From positions 1-49,999 of the forward strand of contig JANREX010000009.1 of NCBI GenBank assembly GCA_030758115.1: 49,999 nt of DNA, written 5' to 3'. The notes below the pieces were generated by a model. That model was not told the DNA's origin and ran no database searches. It saw only the letters and a list, made by a program, of their open reading frames with translations. This DNA comes from Paracoccaceae bacterium. GTDB taxonomy: Bacteria > Pseudomonadota > Alphaproteobacteria > Rhodobacterales > Rhodobacteraceae. Of this stretch, positions 19,229 through 28,722 are shown piece by piece. Each line of letters opens with the position of its first letter. Positions within the stretch are counted from its first letter, which is position 1. The position numbers and the translations under genes were made by a program.

Positions 19229-21556
19229 GTGCCTTCATTCTCGACCACGCTCGAACAGGCAATCCACGCAGCGTTGGCCTTGGCCAACGCCCGCAAACAT
19301 GAATTCGCAACGCTCGAGCACCTTCTTCTCGCGTTGATCGACGAACCCGATGCGAACCGCGTGATGAAGGCCTGTTCGGTCGATACCGACGACCTGCGCA
19401 ACACGCTGGTCGAATTCATCGATGACGACCTGTCCAACCTCGTCACCGATATCGAAGGGTCCGAGGCTGTGCCCACAGCCGCGTTCCAGCGCGTGATCCA
19501 GCGCGCGGCGATCCATGTGCAATCCTCCGGCCGGACCGAGGTGACGGGGGCCAACGTGCTTGTCGCGATCTTCGCCGAGCGTGAAAGCAACGCCGCCTAT
19601 TTCCTGCAGGAGCAGGAGATGACCCGCTATGACGCGGTCAATTTCATCGCGCATGGCGTCGCCAAGGACCCCGCCTATGGCGAGGCACGCCCGGTGACAG
19701 GCGCAACCGAGTCCGAAGAGACGAATACCGGGTCCTCGACCGAGGCGACCGACCAGAAGGAATCCGCGCTTGGCAAATACTGCGTGGACCTGAACGCCAA
19801 GGCCTTCAAGGGCGATGTCGATCCGCTGATCGGCCGCGCCTCCGAGGTCGAGCGTTGCATCCAGGTCCTGTGCCGCCGCCGCAAGAACAACCCCCTGCTG
19901 GTGGGTGATCCGGGCGTTGGCAAGACCGCCATCGCCGAAGGCCTGGCGCGCAAGATCGTCAAGGGCGAAACGCCCGAAGTGCTGTCCAAGACCACCATCT
20001 TCAGCCTGGACATGGGCGCATTGCTGGCCGGCACCCGCTATCGCGGCGATTTCGAGGAGCGGCTGAAAGCCGTTGTGAACGAGCTTGAGGCCCATCCCGA
20101 TGCGGTGCTTTTCATCGACGAGATCCACACCGTGATCGGTGCGGGCGCCACCAGTGGCGGCGCGATGGATGCGTCCAACCTGCTGAAACCCGCCCTGCAA
20201 GGCGGCAAGCTGCGCTGCATGGGATCGACCACCTACAAGGAATTCCGCCAGCATTTCGAAAAGGACCGCGCCCTGTCGCGCCGGTTCCAGAAGATCGACG
20301 TGAACGAACCCACCGTGGATGACACGGTCAAGATCCTTCAGGGCCTGAAACCCTATTTCGAGGAGCATCACTCGGTCCGTTACACCGCCGATGCGATCAA
20401 GTCCGCGGTCGAGTTGAGCGCGCGCTACATCAACGACCGCAAGCTGCCCGACAAGGCCATCGACGTCATCGACGAGGCCGGGGCCGCGCAGCATCTGGTG
20501 GCGGAATCGAAGCGCCGCAAGACCATTGGCGCCAAGGAGATCGAAGCCGTCGTGGCCAAGATCGCCCGCATCCCGCCCAAGAACGTGTCCAAGGACGATG
20601 CAGAGGTGCTCAAGGATCTGGAAAAGACCCTCAAGCGCGTGGTCTTCGGTCAGGACGATGCCATCGTGGCCCTGTCCAGCGCGATCAAACTGGCCCGCGC
20701 GGGCCTGCGCGAGCCGGAAAAGCCCATCGGCAACTACCTGTTCGCGGGTCCCACCGGGGTCGGCAAGACCGAGGTGGCAAAGCAGCTGGCTGATACGCTG
20801 GGCGTGGAACTGCTGCGCTTCGACATGTCCGAATACATGGAGAAACACGCCGTCAGCCGCCTGATCGGCGCGCCTCCGGGCTATGTCGGCTTTGACCAGG
20901 GCGGCATGCTGACCGATGGCGTCGACCAGCATCCCCATTGCGTGCTGCTGCTGGACGAAATCGAAAAGGCGCATCCCGATGTGTTCAACATCCTGTTGCA
21001 GGTGATGGACCACGGCACGCTGACCGATCACAACGGGCGCAAGGTGGATTTCCGCAACGTGATCCTGATCATGACCTCGAACGCGGGTGCAGCCGACATG
21101 GCCAAGGCCGCCATCGGGTTCGGCCGGGACAAGCGCACGGGCGAAGACACCGCCGCGATCGAGCGGACCTTCACCCCGGAATTCCGCAACCGTCTGGACG
21201 CGGTCATCAGCTTCGGTGCCCTGCCGAAAGAGGTGATCATGCAGGTGGTCGAGAAGTTCGTGCTGCAGCTTGAAGCGCAGCTGATGGATCGCAACGTGCA
21301 TATCGAACTGACCAAGCCCGCCGCCGAATGGCTGGCCGACAAGGGCTATGACGACAAGATGGGCGCGCGTCCGCTGGGCCGCGTGATCCAGGAATACATC
21401 AAGAAGCCGCTGGCCGAAGAACTGCTGTTCGGCAAGCTGACCAAGGGTGGCGTGGTGCGCGTGGCGCTCAAGAACGGCGAGATCGATCTGCAGATCGCCG
21501 GGCCGGAACAGGCGCGCCTGTCGGGCAACAAGCCACCGCTTCTGACCGCCGACTGA
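19229..21556 (+). CDS. clpA: ATP-dependent Clp protease ATP-binding subunit ClpA
   Basis: AAA+ unfoldase that feeds substrates, including N-degron proteins, to ClpP. 775 residues: N-domain (1-145), an acidic linker (about 155-180), AAA module 1 with Walker A GDPGVGKT (226-233), AAA module 2 with GPTGVGKT (507-514), and the C-terminal [19 protein letters not shown]. Start is GTG at 19229 preceded by AGAGGAG. The adaptor gene clpS, often directly upstream of clpA, is not in the 160 nt before it. The stop overlaps the next start by one base. Confidence 0.97.
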   Translation: MPSFSTTLEQAIHAALALANARKHEFATLEHLLLALIDEPDANRVMKACSVDTDDLRNTLVEFIDDDLSNLVTDIEGSEAVPTAAFQRVIQRAAIHVQSSGRTEVTGANVLVAIFAERESNAAYFLQEQEMTRYDAVNFIAHGVAKDPAYGEARPVTGATESEETNTGSSTEATDQKESALGKYCVDLNAKAFKGDVDPLIGRASEVERCIQVLCRRRKNNPLLVGDPGVGKTAIAEGLARKIVKGETPEVLSKTTIFSLDMGALLAGTRYRGDFEERLKAVVNELEAHPDAVLFIDEIHTVIGAGATSGGAMDASNLLKPALQGGKLRCMGSTTYKEFRQHFEKDRALSRRFQKIDVNEPTVDDTVKILQGLKPYFEEHHSVRYTADAIKSAVELSARYINDRKLPDKAIDVIDEAGAAQHLVAESKRRKTIGAKEIEAVVAKIARIPPKNVSKDDAEVLKDLEKTLKRVVFGQDDAIVALSSAIKLARAGLREPEKPIGNYLFAGPTGVGKTEVAKQLADTLGVELLRFDMSEYMEKHAVSRLIGAPPGYVGFDQGGMLTDGVDQHPHCVLLLDEIEKAHPDVFNILLQVMDHGTLTDHNGRKVDFRNVILIMTSNAGAADMAKAAIGFGRDKRTGEDTAAIERTFTPEFRNRLDAVISFGALPKEVIMQVVEKFVLQLEAQLMDRNVHIELTKPAAEWLADKGYDDKMGARPLGRVIQEYIKKPLAEELLFGKLTKGGVVRVALKNGEIDLQIAGPEQARLSGNKPPLLTAD

Positions 21557-22521
21557 TGCGGGCAGCCCTGCTGCCGCTGATCATGGCCTCCGCACTGCCA
21601 GCCGGTGCGGGGGCCTTTACTTTGGGCCTGCCCATTGATTGCACGCTGGGGCAGACCTGCTTCATCCAGCAATACGTGGATCACGATCCCGGCCCCACCG
21701 CGCGGGATTTCACCTGCAGCGGCTTAAGCTATGACACCCATACCGGGACGGATTTCGCCCTGCCGTCGCTGGCCGCGATGCGGGCAGGCGTTGCGGTTCT
21801 GGCCGCGGCCCCCGGCCAGGTCACCGCCCTGCGCGACGGGATGCCCGATACGGGTCTGACACCCGAAACGGCGGCCCAGATCGAGGGCCGCGATTGCGGC
21901 AATGGCGTGGTGATCCGCCATGCCGACGGCTGGGAGACGCAATATTGCCACCTGATGCAAGGCTCGGTCACCGTGGCCAGGGGGCAGATCGTCGAAACCG
22001 GCACACCTCTGGGCCTTGTCGGCCTGTCGGGAAATACCGAATTTCCCCATGTCCATATCGCGCTGCGCCGCAACGGGCAGGTCGTCGATCCCTTCGATCC
22101 CGATGGCCAGATCACCTGCGGCGCGCCCGATCCGGAAACCCTCTGGTCCGCGCCCATTGACTATGCGCCCGGCGCGCTGCTGAACGCGGGCTTTGCCACC
22201 GGTATTCCGGACTATGACAGCGTCAAGGCCGGCACCGCAGGCGTGGATACCATCGCGGCCGATGCCCCCGCGCTGGTTGTCTGGGGCTATGCCTTCGGCG
22301 GACGGCAAGGCGACGTGATGCAGATCACCATCACCGGTCCGGGCGGCACGATCACCGATCACCGCGAAAAGATCGACCGCAATCAGGCGCAGTTTTTTCG
22401 CGCCGCTGGCCGCAAGACGCCCGCCCAAGGCTGGCCCGCCGGTGACTATGCCGCAAGCGTCAGCCTGATCCGGGATGGTCTGTCGCTGGGATCGCGCGAC
22501 CTTGTCCTGCGGATCGAGTGA
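21556..22521 (+). CDS. M23 family metallopeptidase, exported
   Basis: 321 residues with an N-terminal signal peptide ([20 protein letters not shown]). The LytM/M23 domain has H62 and D66 in THTGTD and H165/H167 in FPHVHIAL, the full set of zinc ligands, plus HADGWETQYCHL; it is therefore predicted active as a cell-wall endopeptidase in the periplasm. The C-terminal 130 residues form a separate, probably beta-sandwich domain. Several cysteines suggest disulfides. Its ATG overlaps the clpA stop, an unusual pairing of cytoplasmic and periplasmic functions. Convergent with the MotB-like gene. Confidence 0.88.
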   Translation: MRAALLPLIMASALPAGAGAFTLGLPIDCTLGQTCFIQQYVDHDPGPTARDFTCSGLSYDTHTGTDFALPSLAAMRAGVAVLAAAPGQVTALRDGMPDTGLTPETAAQIEGRDCGNGVVIRHADGWETQYCHLMQGSVTVARGQIVETGTPLGLVGLSGNTEFPHVHIALRRNGQVVDPFDPDGQITCGAPDPETLWSAPIDYAPGALLNAGFATGIPDYDSVKAGTAGVDTIAADAPALVVWGYAFGGRQGDVMQITITGPGGTITDHREKIDRNQAQFFRAAGRKTPAQGWPAGDYAASVSLIRDGLSLGSRDLVLRIE

Positions 22522-22545
22522 TCGCACCCGCGCCCGCCAATCGCT

Positions 22546-24189
22546 TTACTTCTCGGTGAATTTCAACTCGATCCGGCGGTTCTGGGCCCGCGCCTCTTCG
22601 GTGTCGGCAGTGTTGACGGGATTATATTCGCCAAAGCCATTCGCGCTGAGCCGATCCGGCGGAATGCCAAGGCTGCCGGACATGTAGCGCACCACGGACA
22701 GGGCCCGCGCCTGGCTGAGTTCCCAGTTGTCGGCGAATTCGCCCTGTCCTGACAGCGGCACGTTGTCGGTATGCCCATCGACGCGGATCACCCAGTCGAT
22801 GCCTGCGGGAATGTCACCGGCCACGGCGCTGAGGATTTCGGCCACCTTGGCGACCTCGCCCTGGCCTGCGGGCGAAAGCGTCGCGCTGCCCGGCGGAAAC
22901 AGCACTTCGGAGGCGAAAACAAAGCGATCACCCACCACCTGCACACCCGGCTGATTGCCCAGCAAATCACGCAAGCGGCCGAAGAATTCCGAGCGGTATT
23001 TCTGCAGATCCTGCGCCTCGGCCTCAAGCCGCAGGCGCTCTGCCTCCTCAAGCTGGCGGCGGCGCCGTTCTTCGGCGGCCGCCCGCGCCAGCGCCGCGTT
23101 CAGGTCCGACCCCAACGATTGCACCTGGATCGAGGCGGCGGCCTCGCGTTCCTCGCTGTCGTCCAGAAGCGCCTGCAACTGGCCCAACTGGTTGCGCAGG
23201 GCCGCAACCTGCTGATTGAGCAAGGCTTGCGCGCGCTGTGCCTCGGTCGATTTGTCCTGTTCTTCGGCCAGAAGGCGCTGCGCCTGGGCCAGAAGGGCGG
23301 CCTCGCGTTCTGCCTCGGTCATCTGCGCGCCAAGCTGCGTCTGCAGATCATCGCGCGCGGCCTCAGCCGCGGCCAGCAGGGTCAGGGTTTCCTCGGCGCG
23401 GCGGCGCTGTTCTTCCAGCGCCAGGGTCATCGCGGTCAGCTCTGTATCGGCATCCTGCAACCTTGCGCGCAGGGCTTCGGCGGCGGCGGCCTCGGCCAGC
23501 CGTGCGGCCTCTTCCTCGGACAGTTGCGTCTGCAACGCGTCAACCTGACCGCTCAGGGCCTGTGCCTGCGCCTGCGTTTCAGCCTGCTCGGCCCGCAGAT
23601 CCGCGATCAGCGCCTCCAGCGCCTCGCGGCGCGCGGCAGCAAGGCGCGCGGCCTCTGCGCCCGCGTCGATTTCCGTGCGCGCCTGAGCCAGCGCAAGGTT
23701 CAGCGCCTCCTGCTCGGACAGCAACCGCCCTTGTTCGGCCTCGAGTTCGGCCACCGTGCCAAGTGCCGCATCGCGTTCGGACAGCAGCGCCGCGACCTGC
23801 GCCTCGAAACTGGTGATCCGGGTCTGTGCGGCCTCAAGCGCGGCCAACCCGGCATCACGCTCGCCACGCAGGGACAGGATCAGCGCCTCTTGCTGTGCGA
23901 TCTGGTCGCGCGCATCGCCCAGCGTCACATCAAGCTCGCCCAGCCGGGTCGTCAGGTCGGCGCTGCGCCGCTGTTCAAGCCCAAGGGCCTGCGCCAACGC
24001 CGCGACCTCGGCCCCCAGCGCGTCAAGCTCGGTTTCCTGACCGCTGATCGTCTCGCGCAGGACGAATTGCACCACCATGAAAATGGTCAGCACGAACATC
24101 AACACCAGCAGCAGACCGGTCATCGCATCGACGAAGCCCGGCCAGATCGAAGCCTGGAACCTTTGCCCGGTGCGGCGCGACAGGGCCAT
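22546..24189 (-). CDS. MotB/OmpA-like membrane protein with long coiled coil
   Basis: 547 residues. One N-terminal transmembrane helix (FVDAMTGLLLVLMFVLTIF, about 19-37) carries D21, where MotB/ExbD/TolR have their proton-carrying aspartate. Residues about 44-396 are a nearly unbroken heptad-rich coiled coil of Leu, Ala, Glu, Gln and Arg. The C-terminal part is an OmpA/MotB peptidoglycan-binding domain with VDGHTDNVPLSG and NWELSQARALSVVRYM. MotB is normally about 300 residues, so the coiled-coil insert is the unusual part. Located three bases after its MotA/ExbB-like partner; annotated function in relatives is only putative. Confidence 0.85.
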   Translation of the reverse strand: MALSRRTGQRFQASIWPGFVDAMTGLLLVLMFVLTIFMVVQFVLRETISGQETELDALGAEVAALAQALGLEQRRSADLTTRLGELDVTLGDARDQIAQQEALILSLRGERDAGLAALEAAQTRITSFEAQVAALLSERDAALGTVAELEAEQGRLLSEQEALNLALAQARTEIDAGAEAARLAAARREALEALIADLRAEQAETQAQAQALSGQVDALQTQLSEEEAARLAEAAAAEALRARLQDADTELTAMTLALEEQRRRAEETLTLLAAAEAARDDLQTQLGAQMTEAEREAALLAQAQRLLAEEQDKSTEAQRAQALLNQQVAALRNQLGQLQALLDDSEEREAAASIQVQSLGSDLNAALARAAAEERRRRQLEEAERLRLEAEAQDLQKYRSEFFGRLRDLLGNQPGVQVVGDRFVFASEVLFPPGSATLSPAGQGEVAKVAEILSAVAGDIPAGIDWVIRVDGHTDNVPLSGQGEFADNWELSQARALSVVRYMSGSLGIPPDRLSANGFGEYNPVNTADTEEARAQNRRIELKFTEK

Positions 24190-24192
24190 GGA

Positions 24193-25413
24193 TCAGCCCC
24201 CTTCGCCCTTGTTGCCCAGAACGCCGCCCAGGGGGCGCGCCGCCGCGGGCCGGGGGCGGGACTGTTCGATCGCGCGGGTCAAGGCGGCCAGATCTGTGCG
24301 CAGCTCGGACATGGTATCCTGCCGGCCGGCGCTGATCTCTTCCAGGATCCGCAGCAGTTGCACATCCATCGACCGCAGACGCATGCGGCTTTCCGCGTCC
24401 ATCCCCTCGCCACGCTCCTGCGAGGACAGGGCCGTGGCAAGACGTTCCTGCCCCTCGGCCAGCCGCATGAGGGCGGCCGTCAGTTCGGATTGTTGCCCGC
24501 CACCCGCACCCAATGTGTCATTGAGCCGGTCTATGACCAGACCCAACCGTTCCAGCCGCGCATCCGTCGCCGCACGGGTGGCTTCGACCTGCTCCAGCAG
24601 CATCTGAACGGTTTCCATCTGCTCGACCATGCCATCGACCACCTGCACCAGCATGCCCTGGTCGGGCGCGCCTTCGCCCTCGCCCGACGAGAAGCCGACG
24701 CGGGTGATCGTGCTCAGCCATTCTTCCAGTTCGCGGTAGAACCGGTTCTGCCCGTGACCGGCGAACAGTTCCAGCAGCCCCACGACAAGCGATCCCGCCA
24801 GCCCCAGCAGAGAGGATCCGAAGGCCACGCCCATGCCCGACAGCTGCGCATCCAGCCCATCCATGAGGCGCCCGAACACGGCAACGCCTTCCTCGCCTTC
24901 CTGCGGGGCAAGGCTGCGGATCGTGTCGACCAGCGCGGGCACCGTGGTGGCCAGCCCGTAGAACGTGCCCAGAAGGCCCAGAAAGATCAGAAGGTTGACG
25001 ATATAGCGCGTGATCTCGCGCGCCTCGTCGATCCGGGTCGCCACGGAATCGAGGATCGACCGGGTCGAACTGGCCCCGATCTGCATCCGCGCGCCGCGCG
25101 TCCGCAGCAAGGCGGCCAATGGCGCCAGAAGACGCGGCGCCACCCGTCCATCGGCACCGCCCCTCGCGAAGGCTTCGATCCAGCGGACCGACGTGATCAG
25201 TTGCGCCACCTGCAGAAAACAGGCCAGCACCCCGATCACGAAGACGAACAGGATGAAACCGTTCAGATAGGGATTTGCCTCGAATACAGGCAGCACGCGC
25301 GGCAGCGCCAGCACGACGACGAATGCGGCCAGACCCAACACCAGCAACATCGACACGATCTGGCGCAAGGGTTGCGAAAACTGCGGCTCGGCCTCGCGGT
25401 CCGGCATGTCCAT
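24193..25413 (-). CDS. MotA/TolQ/ExbB-like proton channel protein
   Basis: 406 residues with four predicted transmembrane helices (about 19-41, 50-72, 137-160, 194-217). The segment NLLIFLGLLGTFYGLATTV with GMGVAFGSSLLGLAGSLVV is the conserved MotA/TolQ/ExbB channel core. A helical cytoplasmic tail of some 185 residues follows (QMETVQMLLEQVEATR, ELRTDLAALTRAIEQ). I chose ATG 25413, which has AGGAGC seven bases upstream; GTG 25431 would place that site inside the gene. With the downstream MotB-like gene it should form a proton-driven 5:2 motor complex; its load is unknown. Confidence 0.85.
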   Translation of the reverse strand: MDMPDREAEPQFSQPLRQIVSMLLVLGLAAFVVVLALPRVLPVFEANPYLNGFILFVFVIGVLACFLQVAQLITSVRWIEAFARGGADGRVAPRLLAPLAALLRTRGARMQIGASSTRSILDSVATRIDEAREITRYIVNLLIFLGLLGTFYGLATTVPALVDTIRSLAPQEGEEGVAVFGRLMDGLDAQLSGMGVAFGSSLLGLAGSLVVGLLELFAGHGQNRFYRELEEWLSTITRVGFSSGEGEGAPDQGMLVQVVDGMVEQMETVQMLLEQVEATRAATDARLERLGLVIDRLNDTLGAGGGQQSELTAALMRLAEGQERLATALSSQERGEGMDAESRMRLRSMDVQLLRILEEISAGRQDTMSELRTDLAALTRAIEQSRPRPAAARPLGGVLGNKGEGG

Positions 25414-25482
25414 GCGGACGGCTCCTGACACTGTTTGTTCTTGAGTTCGATCCTAGGGGCTGAACCCCAGACTGCCAAGGGG

Positions 25483-26031
25483 TTATCCCTTTTGATTCGC
25501 CCTAATCCGGGTCAGATCGCGCACTCTGCCGTCCAGCCACGCAAGATCGGGGTCCGCAATGCCAAGGCTGTCCAGATGCGCTGCCGTATTGTGCAGGTAT
25601 TCCGTGTTCGGGCCGCGCCCGCCCACGGCCTGCGCGATGATCTGCGCTTGCTCCTCCAGTGGCAGACCGCCGCAATACTGGACATGGTCGGGGTCGATCA
25701 CATAGGTCACCGCCTCGACGCTGGTGCCATCGGCCAGATCGACCTTGAGCATCCGTTCGACATAGGCCGAAGAGATCAGCTCGCGTTCGCGCAGGTAGGC
25801 CAGCACCGCATCCGCATCATCGGGACGCACGCCAAGCGCCAGCCCGTGGCATTCGGTGCCGGCCGCCGCATCCAGCGCCAGCACCAATCCCGGCGCCTCG
25901 GGCGTGCCACGGTGATGGATCGAGCGCATGCAGAAACTGCGATGATATCCCGAAAGGCGCGCCAGAACCGACCGGCTGACATCGAAGCCGGGATTCCACA
26001 ACAGCGATCCATATCCGAACACCCACATCAT
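25483..26031 (-). CDS. chaC: Gamma-glutamylcyclotransferase (ChaC-like, glutathione-specific)
   Basis: 182 residues. The nucleotide-loop-like WVFGYGSLLWNPGF at the N-terminus, GYHRSFCMRSIHHRGTPE, and the catalytic glutamate in AYLRERELIS define the ChaC family, which degrades glutathione to 5-oxoproline and cysteinylglycine. Two consecutive ATGs are possible starts. Monocistronic and divergent from the DUF2125 gene. Confidence 0.92.
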   Translation of the reverse strand: MMWVFGYGSLLWNPGFDVSRSVLARLSGYHRSFCMRSIHHRGTPEAPGLVLALDAAAGTECHGLALGVRPDDADAVLAYLRERELISSAYVERMLKVDLADGTSVEAVTYVIDPDHVQYCGGLPLEEQAQIIAQAVGGRGPNTEYLHNTAAHLDSLGIADPDLAWLDGRVRDLTRIRANQKG

Positions 26032-26102
26032 CGCGCTACTGGTCCTTCCATTTGCACCCCTGTAAACACCACGTCAGGTGCAGTGAAAAGGGGGCCCGCC
26101 GC

Positions 26103-27128
26103 GTGAAACGACTGTTGTTGCTGATCATCGTCTCGGCCACGCTCTGGTCCGGCTACTGGCTCTATGGGTCCTCGACCACGCGCAGCGCCTTCGAGGACTG
26201 GTTTGCGGACCGGCGCGCCGAAGGCTGGGTCGCCGACCATGCCGCGCTGGAGGTGCAGGGCTTTCCCAACCGCTTCGACGTGACGCTGAGCGATATCGCC
26301 CTGGCCGATCCGGGCACAGGCTGGGCCTGGACCGCCCCCTTCTTCCAGATCCTCGCACTCAGCTACAAGCCCAACCATGTGATCGCGGTCTGGCCCGATC
26401 TGCAACAACTCGCGACGCCGGTCGGCAAGTTCGACATCACCCAGGCCTCGATGCAGGCCAGCATCGTTCTTTGGCCCAGCACCGATATCGCGCCTGACCG
26501 GGTCCGGCTGGTCGCCGACACCCTGCAGATCAGTGCAAGCGATGGCACCGGCACCGCGATGAGCGCCTTGCGCATTGCCGCGGAACGGCTGGGCGCGGAT
26601 GGCCAGCCCGCAACCGCCGCCCCCGAGGAAGGTGCCACGCGCTATAGAATCGCCTTGTCCGCCGAAGGTTTCGCCCCCGATCTGGCCCTGCGGCATCGCG
26701 TCGACCCCACGGACAGGCTGCCGCGTACGCTGGATGCCCTGCGCGCGGATGTGACCCTCGGGTTTGACCGCCCCTGGGATCGCCGCGCGGTGGAAGAGGC
26801 GCGCCCGCAACCACGCCAGATCGCGCTGCGCCTGGCCGAGGCGCGCTGGGGCGAGCTGGAGCTGAAAGCGGCAGGCGAGTTGGAGATCGACGCCACCGGT
26901 GAGGCAACCGGCCGCATGACCGTCAAGGCGCAGAACTGGCGCGAAATCCTCGGGATGGCCCGCGCCTCGGGCGAGTTGCCCGACGGGGTGGCCGACACCC
27001 TGGAGCGGGCGCTGTCCCTGCTGGCCGGCCGCAATGACGGGATCGACATCCCGCTGGATTTCAGCCGCGGCCTGATCTGGATCGGCCCCGTTCCGGTGAT
27101 GGACAGCCCCGTCTTCGTGCTGCGCTAG
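26103..27128 (+). CDS. DUF2125 domain-containing protein
   Basis: 341 residues from GTG 26103, which has a GGGGG run about eight bases upstream; an upstream in-frame ATG (26052) would put 17 non-hydrophobic residues before the signal anchor. The N-terminus KRLLLLIIVSATLWSGYWLY is a membrane anchor or signal peptide; WVADHAALEVQGFPNRFDVT is typical of DUF2125, a family found mainly in alphaproteobacteria. The body is predicted beta-rich and probably periplasmic. No function is known. A short hairpin around its TAG stop (27121-27138) is possible. Confidence 0.8.
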   Translation: MKRLLLLIIVSATLWSGYWLYGSSTTRSAFEDWFADRRAEGWVADHAALEVQGFPNRFDVTLSDIALADPGTGWAWTAPFFQILALSYKPNHVIAVWPDLQQLATPVGKFDITQASMQASIVLWPSTDIAPDRVRLVADTLQISASDGTGTAMSALRIAAERLGADGQPATAAPEEGATRYRIALSAEGFAPDLALRHRVDPTDRLPRTLDALRADVTLGFDRPWDRRAVEEARPQPRQIALRLAEARWGELELKAAGELEIDATGEATGRMTVKAQNWREILGMARASGELPDGVADTLERALSLLAGRNDGIDIPLDFSRGLIWIGPVPVMDSPVFVLR

Positions 27129-27138
27129 GCCCGGCGCA
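27121..27138 (+). terminator. Weak hairpin with the DUF2125 stop codon in the loop
   Basis: TGCGC (27121-27125) pairs with GCGCA (27134-27138), leaving TAGGCCCG with the stop in the loop. Only five base pairs and no T-run, so low confidence on its own; listed because the same arrangement recurs at other gene ends here. Confidence 0.25.
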
Positions 27139-27163
27139 ATCCCTGGCCGGCCTCAAGGCAGGT

Positions 27164-27802
27164 TCAGCGGCAATAGGGTCCGCCGCGATGGCGCGCCGTG
27201 TCGAAATGGAAATGGTCCAGGTGGAAGCGGTCGGATTCCGGCCCCAGCACTGTGCCGAAAGTCCCGCAGGCCGCCCGGTGCATCTGCCTGAGCGCGCGAC
27301 CGTTGCGGCCCGTGCCCCAATCACGCAGCAGCGTCACCTCGGTGCCGTCGCGCAGGCTGTAGCCGGACACGTCGATGGCCTTGCCCCGCCCATGTTCCGA
27401 GATGCGCGCGCCGGGCTGATGGTTGCGCGTCCGGCAGGCATAGCTGGCCGCGACCCGGATCGACTGCACACCGCCGCCCTGGTTGCCCACGGCCGGCATC
27501 ATGCCCCTTTCGACCCATGTGCCGAAGGCCCGCGCCGTGGGGCAATCCACAACCGCCCCGGTGCTGAGCCTGATGCCATTCACCTCGTGCAGGCGCACTG
27601 CATTGGCGATCCCGCAGCCGGTGATGCCGCCGGGCACCTCGCCCACGACCTCGCCGCGCAATGCGGGATCCTTGCACACCATCGGATAACCGCTGGTCGA
27701 TGGCGCCGCTCTGGGCGCAGATCTGTCATAACGAACACTACAAGCACTGGCACTGAACAACAGCGCCACAAGTGCCAGCGGCACAAGGGCGGCGCGGTCC
27801 AT
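27164..27802 (-). CDS. Extensin-family protein, exported
   Basis: 212 residues with an N-terminal signal (ALVPLALVALLFSASAC) that may be a lipoprotein signal, the cysteine being preceded by SASA. The rest is the bacterial extensin-like C-terminal domain: GCGIANAVRLHEVNGI, ASYACRTRNHQPGARISEHG and GRGKAIDVSGYSL, with the S-H-G-x-A-x-D pattern of D-alanyl-D-alanine-type zinc peptidases (LAS family) and FHLDHFHFD. A cell-wall role is likely. The start overlaps the tyrC stop by one base, so it is the third gene of the hisC operon. Confidence 0.82.
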   Translation of the reverse strand: MDRAALVPLALVALLFSASACSVRYDRSAPRAAPSTSGYPMVCKDPALRGEVVGEVPGGITGCGIANAVRLHEVNGIRLSTGAVVDCPTARAFGTWVERGMMPAVGNQGGGVQSIRVAASYACRTRNHQPGARISEHGRGKAIDVSGYSLRDGTEVTLLRDWGTGRNGRALRQMHRAACGTFGTVLGPESDRFHLDHFHFDTARHRGGPYCR

Positions 27803-28722
27803 CAGCGGACCGCCTTTGCACGCCCGAAATCGGGCGCGTCAGTATCCTGTCCCGCCTCGATGATCCCGCGCCGGATGGCGCGGGTGCGGGTGAAATAGGC
27901 ATGCAGATGATCCCCGTCCCCGGTACGGATGGCGCGTTGCAAGGCGAACAACTCCTCTGTGAAGCGACCAAGGATTTCCAGTGTGGCTTCCTTGTTGGTC
28001 AGGAACACATCGCGCCACATGGTCGGATCGCTGGCGGCGATCCGGGTGAAGTCACGGAAACCGGCAGCGGAATACTTGATCACCTCGCTGTCGGTCACGC
28101 GGCGCAGGTCATCGGCCACACCGACCATCGTATAGGCGATCAGGTGCGGCGCATGGCTTGTCACGGCAAGCACCAGATCATGATGATCGGCCTCCATCGT
28201 GTCGACATTGGCGCCGATCCCCTGCCAGAGGCGGGTCAGACGGTCCAGCGCCGCCGGATCGGTGCCATCGACCGGCACAAGGATGCACCAGCGATTGTCG
28301 AACAGGCTGGCAAACCCGGACTCGGGGCCGGAATGTTCCGTGCCCGCCAGCGGATGCGCGGGGATGAAATGCACATGCGCCGGAAGATGCGGGCCAACCG
28401 CCTCGATCACCGCGCGCTTGACCGATCCCACATCGCTGACGGTCGCACCTTGCGCCAGATGCGGCGCGATCTCGGCCGCGACCGCGCCCATGGCGCCCAC
28501 GGGTACGCAGAGCACCACCAGGTCGGCGCCCTCGACCGCCTCGGCGGCCGTGTCGCAGACCCGGTCGCACAGGCCGATCCGGCGCGCGGTCTCACGCGTG
28601 GCCTGGCTGCGGGCATAGCCTGTCACCTCCCCCGCCAGACCACCCCGTTTCATCGCCCAGAACATCGAGGACGCGATCAACCCCAGGCCGATCAGCGCGA
28701 CGCGATTGTAGATCACACTCAC
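27802..28722 (-). CDS. tyrC: Prephenate/arogenate dehydrogenase
   Basis: NAD(P)-dependent oxidative decarboxylation step of tyrosine synthesis. 306 residues: Rossmann motif [40 protein letters not shown] and the substrate region [16 protein letters not shown], then [11 protein letters not shown] and [13 protein letters not shown]. The start is GTG 28722, overlapping the hisC stop by four bases (GTGA); a longer in-frame start would lie deep inside hisC. This hisC-tyrC order is common in alphaproteobacteria, where the HisC aminotransferase can also serve tyrosine/phenylalanine synthesis. Confidence 0.94.
   Translation of the reverse strand: MSVIYNRVALIGLGLIASSMFWAMKRGGLAGEVTGYARSQATRETARRIGLCDRVCDTAAEAVEGADLVVLCVPVGAMGAVAAEIAPHLAQGATVSDVGSVKRAVIEAVGPHLPAHVHFIPAHPLAGTEHSGPESGFASLFDNRWCILVPVDGTDPAALDRLTRLWQGIGANVDTMEADHHDLVLAVTSHAPHLIAYTMVGVADDLRRVTDSEVIKYSAAGFRDFTRIAASDPTMWRDVFLTNKEATLEILGRFTEELFALQRAIRTGDGDHLHAYFTRTRAIRRGIIEAGQDTDAPDFGRAKAVR

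Noticed and set aside
22546..25413. Zorya-type anti-phage system (ZorA/ZorB)
   Set aside because: MotA/MotB-like proteins are present, but neither ZorC nor a ZorD-like or ZorE-like gene is adjacent; neighbours are an M23 peptidase and chaC, and the coiled coil is in the MotB-like rather than the MotA-like partner.
22771..25428. Long plus-strand open frame opposite the MotA/MotB-like pair
   Set aside because: Gln/Arg/Ala-rich antisense shadow; transmembrane, coiled-coil and OmpA features are all on the minus strand.
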